Assembly (NCBI GenBank): GCA_029257335.1
Contig: JARIBV010000085.1
Location: 1-40,916, forward strand
DNA from: Faecousia sp.
Lineage (GTDB): Bacteria > Bacillota > Clostridia > Oscillospirales > Oscillospiraceae
DNA length: 40,916 nucleotides
Direction: 5' to 3'
Shown one piece after another: positions 34,574 through 40,916 of this stretch. Position 1 is the first letter of the stretch; each line of letters opens with the position of its first letter. The notes under the pieces are model-generated. The model was not told the DNA's origin and did no database searches. It saw nothing but the letters and a program-made list of their open reading frames with translations. Both the position numbers and the translations under genes were made by a program.

Positions 34574-36220
34574 GTGAGTAAGAAAATGCATAAGAACGGG
34601 TTTGTGGAAGGTGCGGCCATTGCCTATGTAGCCATTGTGATCACAAAATTGATGGGCGCCGTGTACAACATCCCTTTTTACAGTATCATCGGAGACAAAG
34701 GCGGTATTATCTATTCCTATGCGTACAGCATTTACGGTCTTTTTTTGGATATCTCCACCTCCGGCATCCCCATTGCAATCAGTATTGTTATCAGCGAGTA
34801 CAATTCCCTTGGGAAATTCCGCTCCAAAGAGAAAGCCTACCATCTGGGTCTGAGGGTGGTTCTGGGGGTTTCTCTGGCTGCTTTTCTATTCCTTCAGATC
34901 TTCTCACGGCAGATCGGAGGATATTTCCTGAAGGATATGACCGAAGGTGTTTCCGTGGAGGAAATCGCCTTTGCGGTGCGTGCGGTTTCTTATTGCCTGC
35001 TCATCGTGCCGTTTCTCAGCATGAAACGGGGATATTTGCAGGGCCATAAGTTTTTGGCACCTCCTTCCCAAAGTCAGGTTATTGAGCAGTTTGTGCGGAT
35101 CGTGTTTGTGCTTGGCGGCTCCTACATTGCGGTTCGGGTGATGCATTCGGATGTTACCATCGGTGTTGGCGTTGCGCTGATTGGTGCGGCGGTAGGCGCT
35201 GTGGCTGCACAGATGTATCTGCTTCGGGCGCACTACACCAACCGGGATCAATTCCCCATTAAAGGAGGAACAGAGAGAAAAGCAGAGCCTACAGGAAAAA
35301 TCCTGCGGGACATTTTTTCTCACTGTGCCACCCTGGTGCTGGTGTCCATTACCATGAGCGTCTATAATCTGGTGGACCTTAAAATGCTGCTTCTGGGCCT
35401 TCACAAGCTGTCCTATGACGATGAGGTTGCCCAGCTGGTTTCCAGCATCGCATCCACCTGGATTCCTAAGATCTGCATGATTATTTCCGCGCTTTCCATC
35501 GGCCTTACCAGCAGCATTGCGCCCTTTATTGCGGAAAACTACGCAAAAGGGAAGTGGAAGTCTGTCAATCTGAAAATCAATCAGGCCATGGGAACCGTTC
35601 TGGCCGTTTCCGTTCCCATTGGAATTGGAATGATTATATTTGCAGAGCCGGTTTACCGGCTGTTCTATGGCAGCAGCTTATATGGCGGCGGCATCCTGCA
35701 GTTGGCCATTGTGGTCAATGTTTTTGGAAGCATGACCACGGTCATCAGCATGGCCATGCAGAGCATGAACCGGGGAAAATCCGCCTGCATCTTTACGGTG
35801 ATCGGTGTGATAATCAATACGGCGTTGGATTTGCCCATGATCTATTTGTTTGATGCCATGGGACTTCCGGCCTACCTGGGTGCTTCCGCTGCGAGCATCG
35901 TGGGCCAGCTTGTTACTATGTTGCTGCTTCTGGCCTCTCTCAAGAGATCCATTGATTTCAGCTATCGTCCTATGGTAAGCGTGATTCTGCGATCTGCCCC
36001 GGCAGCGTTTGTAATGAGCGTGGTAGTTTTGCTGGTGAAGCGTCTGTGGCCCGTTACCCAGGGCCGTGGAATTCTTCTGCTGGTGCAGTTTGCGGTCTAT
36101 GGGCTGGCCGGCGCTCTGGTCTATGTCCCCATGACCTATCGGTCCAAGGTTCTGAGTGATGTCTTCGGAAAAAGAACGGTGGCCAAAGTTTGCAGAAAGT
36201 TAGGCCTGCGAAAGGAGTAA
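34574..36220 (+). CDS. Polysaccharide-biosynthesis-type lipid flippase (SpoVB/MurJ-like)
   Basis: 548 aa with about 14 membrane helices, MOP superfamily. GAAIAYVAIVITKLMGAVYN at the N-terminus, GLFLDISTSGIPIAIS and MKRGYLQGHKF are typical of the Firmicutes SpoVB/YtgP group that moves lipid-linked cell-wall precursors across the membrane. The start is GTG 34574 with AGAGG eight bases upstream. Thirteen bases before murT, same strand, so the three genes probably act on the same lipid intermediate. I cannot tell a vegetative MurJ from a sporulation-specific flippase. Confidence 0.85.
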   Translation: MSKKMHKNGFVEGAAIAYVAIVITKLMGAVYNIPFYSIIGDKGGIIYSYAYSIYGLFLDISTSGIPIAISIVISEYNSLGKFRSKEKAYHLGLRVVLGVSLAAFLFLQIFSRQIGGYFLKDMTEGVSVEEIAFAVRAVSYCLLIVPFLSMKRGYLQGHKFLAPPSQSQVIEQFVRIVFVLGGSYIAVRVMHSDVTIGVGVALIGAAVGAVAAQMYLLRAHYTNRDQFPIKGGTERKAEPTGKILRDIFSHCATLVLVSITMSVYNLVDLKMLLLGLHKLSYDDEVAQLVSSIASTWIPKICMIISALSIGLTSSIAPFIAENYAKGKWKSVNLKINQAMGTVLAVSVPIGIGMIIFAEPVYRLFYGSSLYGGGILQLAIVVNVFGSMTTVISMAMQSMNRGKSACIFTVIGVIINTALDLPMIYLFDAMGLPAYLGASAASIVGQLVTMLLLLASLKRSIDFSYRPMVSVILRSAPAAFVMSVVVLLVKRLWPVTQGRGILLLVQFAVYGLAGALVYVPMTYRSKVLSDVFGKRTVAKVCRKLGLRKE

Positions 36221-36232
36221 AATGATAAAACA

Positions 36233-37612
36233 ATGAAAAAACTACAGTTTTGGATTGCCCTGTGGGCAGGAAAGCTATTTCTATGGTGGTATAAGAAAAC
36301 AGGGCATGTGCGAAATGACCGCCCTGGCATGGTGTCTATGCGGCTGTGCTCTGACTTTCTGAAATATGTGGCAAAGCCGGAGCTTACCATTGCGGTCAGC
36401 GGCACCAATGGCAAGACGACCATTTCCAGTGTCGTGGCGGGCCTTCTGCGTGAGCAGGGGAAAACCGTAAGCTTCAACGATTGGGGGGCCAATCATCATG
36501 CGGGACATGCACGGTGCCTGCTGGATGCGGTGAGCATTTTTAACCGCCCCACCAAGGACGCGGCGATTATTGAAATGGATGAATTGATCTCTCCTTTGAA
36601 TGTTCCTAAAATCAAGCCTTCCTATCTGATCGTTACCAATCTGGCCCGGGATTCCATGGAGCGAAATGCACATCCGGAGTACATTGGTGCGCAGCTGAAA
36701 AAAGCGGCGGAAGGCTCCCCGGACACGGTGGTGATCGTCAATGCGGATGACCCGCTGAGCTGTTTTGTGGGCGAGAAAAATCGCCGTCTGTATTTTGGTG
36801 TTCATGATCTGCACACGAATCCCAGACCGGCTCTGGCCAATGACTATACCGTGTGCCAGGGCTGTGCCCAGAAGGCGGTATATCACTATCGGAACTATCG
36901 CCATATCGGTGATTTTGAATGTCCTCATTGCGGTCTCAAGTCTCCGGAGCGGGATTATTTTGTGGAGGCCATAGACGACAAGGAAATCACAGTGAAAGAG
37001 CCCGAGGGAGCCTATCGCTATCCCATTCTTTCCGGTGCGGTTCACAATATCTATAACCTGGCAGCTGTTGTGGCGCTGTTTCGGGATATGGGGCTTTCTC
37101 AGGAAGAACTGGCCCGGGGACTCAAAAAAGCCAAGCTTCCGGCCTCCCGGGAAACCAGAGAAGTTGTGGGCGGAATCGAGCTGATTACACAGGTGGCAAA
37201 AGGCCAGAACCCGACGGCCGTCTCTACCGTATTTGAAAATGTGGCAAAAGACACCAGTGAAAAGGAAATCATCCTCATACTGGATGAGGTGTTCAAGGAC
37301 CCCCATAAGACGGAGACGGTGGCCTGGATCTATGATACAGACTATGAATATCTGAATGATGCACATATCCATAAAATCGTGGTTGGGGGCGAGCGGTATC
37401 TGGACCATCGTCTGCGGCTGCTTCTGGCGGGAGTGCCGGAAGAGAAGCTGGTGTGTATGCCCGATATGTATGAGACGGCGAACCATGTAGATGTGACCGG
37501 CATCTCTAAAATTTATGTGTTGCATGATGTGAATTCCATTACCCGAGGGAAAAAAGTCCGGGATGCGGTAAAGGAACGAATCACAAAGGAAAGGGGAGGG
37601 GAAGCAAAATGA
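36233..37612 (+). CDS. murT: MurT-like Mur ligase (lipid II amidation ligase subunit)
   Basis: 459 aa. Mur-ligase ATP site SGTNGKTTISS at residues about 59-69, GANHHAGH, AIIEMDE and the inserted zinc ribbon CQGC...CPHCG (about 217-242) typical of MurT, then HNIYNLAAVVALFRDMGL and a C-terminal MurT domain with AWIYDTDYEYL. MurT with GatD amidates the D-glutamate of lipid II. The region that in S. aureus MurT reads NDNAADGRD is DEVFKDPHK here, and KNPAGMN is replaced, so specificity may differ. The stop overlaps the gatD start (ATGA). Confidence 0.85.
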   Translation: MKKLQFWIALWAGKLFLWWYKKTGHVRNDRPGMVSMRLCSDFLKYVAKPELTIAVSGTNGKTTISSVVAGLLREQGKTVSFNDWGANHHAGHARCLLDAVSIFNRPTKDAAIIEMDELISPLNVPKIKPSYLIVTNLARDSMERNAHPEYIGAQLKKAAEGSPDTVVIVNADDPLSCFVGEKNRRLYFGVHDLHTNPRPALANDYTVCQGCAQKAVYHYRNYRHIGDFECPHCGLKSPERDYFVEAIDDKEITVKEPEGAYRYPILSGAVHNIYNLAAVVALFRDMGLSQEELARGLKKAKLPASRETREVVGGIELITQVAKGQNPTAVSTVFENVAKDTSEKEIILILDEVFKDPHKTETVAWIYDTDYEYLNDAHIHKIVVGGERYLDHRLRLLLAGVPEEKLVCMPDMYETANHVDVTGISKIYVLHDVNSITRGKKVRDAVKERITKERGGEAK

Positions 37613-38319
37613 TCGTGGAAGTGTTGTTCCCTGAGTTTAGCAATCTCTACGGAGATATGGCAAATATCCGATATCTGCAAGCCTGCGCCCCTGATATGGA
37701 ATTTGTGTATACGGATCTTTATTCCGAGCCCCGCTTTGCCACGGGCCATGTGGACATGCTCTATCTGGGCTCCATGCCGGAAAGAAAACAGGAAATGGCA
37801 GCGAAAAAGCTGATGGACTATGTGCCGCGGCTCAAGGAGCTGATAGAAGCGGGGACTGTGGTCCTGGCCACGGGAAATGCCATGGAGCTCTTTGGCCAGT
37901 ACATTTCCGACAGCGGGGAGAAAACCCGGATGCTGGGACTGTTTCCTTTCCACGCCGACCGGAAAATTCAGGAAATCCGCCATAATTCAATGTTCTTAGG
38001 GGATTTTGAGGACATCCCCATGGTAGGATGTCGTTCACAGTTTTCCTTTTGCCGGGGAGATTTTACCCACACTTTTATGAAAGTTCGTGGAGGCTGCGGC
38101 AATAGTCCGGAGGATCACACGGAGGGGATTCATTATAAGAATCTGTTCCTGACTTATTTACTGGGCCCCTTTCTTGTGTTGAATCCTCTGTTTACCAAGT
38201 ATCTTCTGCGGCTTCTGGGGCATGACGATACCCTGGCCTATGAGAAAGAAGCCATGGAGGCCTACAGACTGCGTCTGTCTCAGCTGGAAGCGCCGGGGGC
38301 CAATTTCCACATTGGCTGA
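37609..38319 (+). CDS. gatD: GatD-like class I glutamine amidotransferase, catalytic residues replaced
   Basis: 236 aa with the GatD order: FPEFSNLYGDMANIRYL at the start, LYLGS, a conserved C-terminal EGIHYKNLFLTYL. In S. aureus GatD the nucleophile lies in TICGGYQFLG and the His in TYLHGP; the aligned segments here are ATGNAMELFG (Gly89 at the Cys position) and TYLLGP (Leu185 at the His position). Both residues needed to release ammonia from glutamine are therefore absent. Other Cys residues (141, 149, 163) are near but not in equivalent positions. Frame and neighbours are intact, so this is divergence, not decay. It may be a structural partner of MurT. Confidence 0.88.
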   Translation: MIVEVLFPEFSNLYGDMANIRYLQACAPDMEFVYTDLYSEPRFATGHVDMLYLGSMPERKQEMAAKKLMDYVPRLKELIEAGTVVLATGNAMELFGQYISDSGEKTRMLGLFPFHADRKIQEIRHNSMFLGDFEDIPMVGCRSQFSFCRGDFTHTFMKVRGGCGNSPEDHTEGIHYKNLFLTYLLGPFLVLNPLFTKYLLRLLGHDDTLAYEKEAMEAYRLRLSQLEAPGANFHIG

Positions 38320-38348
38320 TTTGGACCGATGGCGTTGTAACGGAACCA

Positions 38349-38396
38349 GAGGGCAAAGCATCCGCTTTATGGGCGGTTCGGCTTTGCCCTTTGCGT
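38349..38396 (+). terminator. Terminator after gatD
   Basis: AGGGCAAAGC (38350-38359) pairs with GCTTTGCCCT (38381-38390), with inner CCGC/GCGG; TTTGC follows. A second hairpin GGCAGGC/GCCTGCC (38421-38440) lies directly before the next -35. Confidence 0.7.
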
Positions 38397-38441
38397 CTGC
38401 CATAGAAGCCTCCGCCGCAGGGCAGGCATAATGGCCTGCCG

Positions 38442-38470
38442 TTGAAAATCACATGAGATTATGCTATAAT
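38442..38470 (+). promoter_or_regulatory. Sigma-A promoter for relQ
   Basis: TTGAAA (38442-38447), 17 bases, TATAAT (38465-38470); leader of about 113 bases. Confidence 0.85.
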
Positions 38471-38589
38471 ATGAAAACGATGAATCATGCTGCACTAAAA
38501 CAGTACATAAGTGCGCATCCAACAGGAACTGTGATATTAGGATCGACCCGTATCTAGCAGGTGAAATATAGTTTGCAAGGAGAATCGGT

Positions 38590-39273
38590 ATGTTTGCAGG
38601 AATCAACGAAGAACAGCTGGTGAAACGGCTGTCTCTGACTGCGCGTGAAGAAGGCATCTTTGAATGGACCAGAAAAAAAGGAATGGCCTACCGCCGACTG
38701 ATGTCATATTATCGGTGCGCCATCAAAGAGGTAGAAACGAAATTCCGGGTGCTGGATGAAGAATATTCCCTGATGAATGACAGAAATCCCATTAGCGGGA
38801 TCAAGTCCCGGCTGAAGTCCCTGCCCAGCGTTGTAGAGAAGCTGGAGAGAAAAGGTGTGGATCTGTCCGTTGAGGCCATTGAGGAAAATTTGTATGATGT
38901 GGCCGGAATCCGGGTCATTTGTTCCTTTGTACAGGATGTGTATAAGCTGGCAGAGGCCCTGCTCAACCAGGATGATGTTACCTTGATTTGTGTGAAGGAC
39001 TATATCAAGCATCCCAAGGAAAACGGATATAGAAGTCTGCACCTCATTATAGAGATCCCCATTTTCCTGGAGAAGGAAAAGAAAATGATGAAGGTGGAAA
39101 TTCAGCTGAGAACCATTGCCATGGATTGCTGGGCAAGTCTGGAGCATCAGCTACGGTATAAAAAGTCTACCGAGTTCACCGATGAGATGCAGGCGGCCCT
39201 GCTGAACTGTGCAAAGATCAGCACGGAGCTGGACAGTGAAATGGACCATTTGAGACAAGAAGCTAATATTTAG
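38590..39273 (+). CDS. relQ: Small alarmone synthetase, RelQ-like (p)ppGpp synthase
   Basis: 227 aa. Makes ppGpp/pppGpp from ATP and GDP/GTP. Only the synthetase domain is present: YDVAGIRVICSFVQDVYKLAE, VKDYIKHPKENGYRSLHLII and EIQLRTIAMDCWASLEHQLRYKK; no HD hydrolase or TGS domain. Length and the C-terminal helix fit the tetrameric RelQ/SasB type rather than RelP. ATG 38590 follows AAGGAG. Single-gene unit with its own promoter and terminator, so expression can respond to stress apart from the long Rel protein. Confidence 0.93.
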   Translation: MFAGINEEQLVKRLSLTAREEGIFEWTRKKGMAYRRLMSYYRCAIKEVETKFRVLDEEYSLMNDRNPISGIKSRLKSLPSVVEKLERKGVDLSVEAIEENLYDVAGIRVICSFVQDVYKLAEALLNQDDVTLICVKDYIKHPKENGYRSLHLIIEIPIFLEKEKKMMKVEIQLRTIAMDCWASLEHQLRYKKSTEFTDEMQAALLNCAKISTELDSEMDHLRQEANI

Positions 39274-39279
39274 GAACTA

Positions 39280-39324
39280 AAAATCCGTCTGGCTCAAACA
39301 AAATGGGTCAGACGGATTTTTTTG
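39280..39324 (+). terminator. Intrinsic terminator after relQ
   Basis: AAAATCCGTCTG (39280-39291) pairs perfectly with CAGACGGATTTT (39309-39320), then TTT. Confidence 0.92.
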
Positions 39325-39342
39325 CACAGGCAGTAATACTTT

Positions 39343-39382
39343 TAACAGGGGTGGTTCCCCATGGAGAAACCACCCCCTGTGC
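39343..39382 (-). terminator. Hairpin after aminopeptidase P gene
   Basis: ACAGGGG-TGGTT (39345-39356) pairs with AACCACCCCCTGT (39368-39380), one bulge. On the minus strand it follows the aminopeptidase stop by about 25 bases; the T tract is weak. Confidence 0.6.
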
Positions 39383-39405
39383 AAGATCTTGATTTTCTGA
39401 TGGCC

Positions 39406-40916
39406 TTAGATGGCGGCACACTTACTGCGCAGCCAGTTGATTTCGGCTTCGTTGAGCAGAGGGCTGAGCTTTTCCAGAACCTGAGCGTGGTAGTGGTTCA
39501 GCCACTGCTTTTCCTCACGGGTCAGCTCATCCGGCAGGACGCAGCTTACATCGATGGGCACAAAGGTTATGGGCTCAAAGCGCAGATACTTGCCGTATTC
39601 GCTTTCGCCTGCTTCCACGCAGACCAGCTCATTTTCGATGCGGATACCGATATGGCCTTCCTCATAGATACCGGGCTCATCGGTAATGACCATACCGGGA
39701 ACAAAGGCGATATTGCTGTGGGGACGCAGACTCTGGGGGCCTTCGTGGACAGCACCCACATGAGAAACGCCGTGACCGGTGCCGCAGCGGTAGTCCAGCA
39801 TGTGACGCCACAGAGGCTGACGGGCCAGCATGTCCAGTTCGCCGCCGGTAGCACCTTCACGCCACACGGCCATGGCCACATCGATGTGGCAGCGAAGAAC
39901 ACGGGTATAGGCCAGCTTCTCTTCCTCGGTCAGAGGGCCAACGGCGTAGGTACGGGTGATGTCGGTGGTGCCGTCGTAGTAGGTTGCGCCGCTGTCCACC
40001 AGCAGATATCCCTTGGGCTGAATCTCAGCATCTGCACCGACCTTGGGGGCATAGTGCATCATGGCGGCGTTGGGGCCCCAGGCGGCAATGGTGGAGAAGC
40101 TTTCGGTGATGAACTTCTCGGCACTGCTGCGGTATTTGTGGAGGATGGTGTCGATGTCGGTTTCCCGGAGAGTTTCGCCACTGGCAAGACGCTGCTCCAG
40201 CTCCATCTGGAAGCGCACCATGGCCGCACCGTCTACCAGATGGGCGCTGCGTGTGCAGGCCAGTTCGGTTTCGTTCTTGACAGCCTTCAGCATGGCAATG
40301 GGGTCGGCACCTTCCACAACGGTATAAAGGCTGTTGCTGCGCAGTGCATTGTCCAGTGCGGCATTCAGGCTGGCGGGGTCAACCAATACGGTCTGTTTGG
40401 CGGTTCCGGCGGTCAAGTAGGCAGCCATGCCCATGTACTGTTCGGTCTTCACACCGGCATCTGCCAGCTGCTGAAGCGTTTCGGCGGGAATCCGGCTGGT
40501 ATCGGTGAAGAGAACGGCGGTGTCCATATCCACATAGCAGAAGGCCAGGGCATAGGGGGTGCTTTCCACATCGGAAGCACGAAGGTTCAGCAGCCATGCC
40601 AGGCTGTCCAGCTTGGTCACCAGCATTGCGGTGCAGCTGTTTGCCACCAGCTTGCCCCGGAGCAGAGCCAGCTTCTCCGCAGGGGACTTACCTGCATAGT
40701 TAAGATCCAGCAGCCATGCGGAGGTGGAGGGCAGTGCGGGACGATCCTCTACCCAGACCTGATCCACAAGGGGCAAATCCATCAGCTTTGCTCCCTGTTT
40801 TTCACAAAGCTCGTTAAGCTTGCGGCTCTGCATGACGGGCATGGTCTGGGCAGTGTAACCCAGCACCTTGCCGGCGGACAGCTTTTCGCTGAGCCATTCG
40901 GTGACAGTGGGGACAC
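39406..40916 (-). CDS. Xaa-Pro aminopeptidase (aminopeptidase P family), 5' end cut
   Basis: M24-family metallopeptidase that releases the N-terminal residue before proline. The C-terminal pita-bread domain carries the five metal ligands: D in LLVDSGATY, D in GTTDITRTY, H in GHGVSHVGAVHEGP, E in TDEPGIYEEG and E in RIENELV. A creatinase-like N-terminal domain precedes it. The frame stays open to the window edge (upstream residues TVTEWLSEKLSAGKVLGYT), so the true start lies outside; the GTG at 40866 is internal. About 500 residues are visible. Typical APP-family length is near 590, so roughly 90 are missing. Confidence 0.93.
   Translation of the reverse strand, partial: VPTVTEWLSEKLSAGKVLGYTAQTMPVMQSRKLNELCEKQGAKLMDLPLVDQVWVEDRPALPSTSAWLLDLNYAGKSPAEKLALLRGKLVANSCTAMLVTKLDSLAWLLNLRASDVESTPYALAFCYVDMDTAVLFTDTSRIPAETLQQLADAGVKTEQYMGMAAYLTAGTAKQTVLVDPASLNAALDNALRSNSLYTVVEGADPIAMLKAVKNETELACTRSAHLVDGAAMVRFQMELEQRLASGETLRETDIDTILHKYRSSAEKFITESFSTIAAWGPNAAMMHYAPKVGADAEIQPKGYLLVDSGATYYDGTTDITRTYAVGPLTEEEKLAYTRVLRCHIDVAMAVWREGATGGELDMLARQPLWRHMLDYRCGTGHGVSHVGAVHEGPQSLRPHSNIAFVPGMVITDEPGIYEEGHIGIRIENELVCVEAGESEYGKYLRFEPITFVPIDVSCVLPDELTREEKQWLNHYHAQVLEKLSPLLNEAEINWLRSKCAAI

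Noticed and set aside
37144..37157. CTCCCGGGAAAC as a Noc-binding site in murT
   Set aside because: Only the right half matches; it lies in coding sequence explained by the protein.
36281..37525. 414-codon minus-strand frame opposite murT
   Set aside because: Antisense shadow; the plus-strand Mur ligase motifs are clear.

Overview
The window looks like chromosomal DNA from a spore-forming, Gram-positive gut-type Clostridia, most likely the Oscillospiraceae / Flavonifractor-Lawsonibacter neighbourhood. Support: a germination protease (gpr) next to the forespore sigma factor sigG, a CIRCE-controlled hrcA-grpE-dnaK-dnaJ operon, a pyruvate phosphate dikinase, a Noc-type ParB protein, strong AGGAGG ribosome binding sites and mid-GC coding DNA. 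The family placement is inference; no 16S gene is present. I saw no CRISPR array, tRNA gene or intact insertion sequence.

Layout. 1-200: two copies of the 3' half of a 5S rRNA, each followed by a terminator. 271-4758: an OmpR-type two-component system whose kinase is frameshifted, a secreted protein and an L,D-transpeptidase-like lipoprotein. 4926-6894: a MATE exporter divergent from a gamma-carbonic-anhydrase-like protein. 7048-10742: a LysR regulator divergent from a cation:proton antiporter and an MgtC-like protein, then a small GIY-YIG protein. 10886-15691: the class I heat-shock operon with a near-ideal promoter and a perfect CIRCE operator. 15692-17628 (minus strand): rpsT, a FliB-type lysine N-methylase and a 42-residue candidate small protein whose Shine-Dalgarno lies in a hairpin. 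17812-20810: gpr, a cluster of DnaA boxes, sigG, a Noc-binding palindrome and noc. 21033-23669: ppdK. 24081-25006: an AraC/GyrI-like regulator with a frameshifted tail. 25313-29279 (minus): the polyamine operon potABCD, with an in-frame stop in potA and an unexplained 560-base leader. 29844-31525 (minus): anti-sigma factor, ECF sigma factor and membrane protein. 31550-31690: an apparently orphan T-box fragment. 31744-33747 (minus): a GNAT acetyltransferase and a zinc-ribbon membrane protein. 34216-38319: a promoter, a leader with alternative terminator/antiterminator pairing, a lipid flippase and a MurT/GatD-like pair. 38442-39273: a RelQ-type alarmone synthetase. 39406-40916 (minus): aminopeptidase P, cut by the window end.

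How the parts relate. Protein folding and heat shock (hrcA operon), sporulation (gpr, sigG), chromosome maintenance (DnaA boxes, noc and its own binding site) and cell-wall precursor modification (flippase, MurT, GatD) form the core content. rpsT, gpr and the dnaK operon lie in one conserved neighbourhood in Bacillus subtilis, so this stretch keeps part of an ancestral order.

Most interesting points: (1) the GatD-like partner of MurT has lost both expected glutaminase residues (Cys to Gly89, His to Leu185), and its MurT has a divergent version of the usual NDN...ADG segment; (2) a perfect Noc-binding core sits just upstream of noc, about 1 kb from a DnaA-box cluster; (3) three leader or orphan RNA regions (34245-34498, 29311-29664, 31615-31690) look like regulatory RNAs. 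Three genes (histidine kinase, potA, AraC regulator) carry single-base disruptions, which could be real decay or consensus errors.
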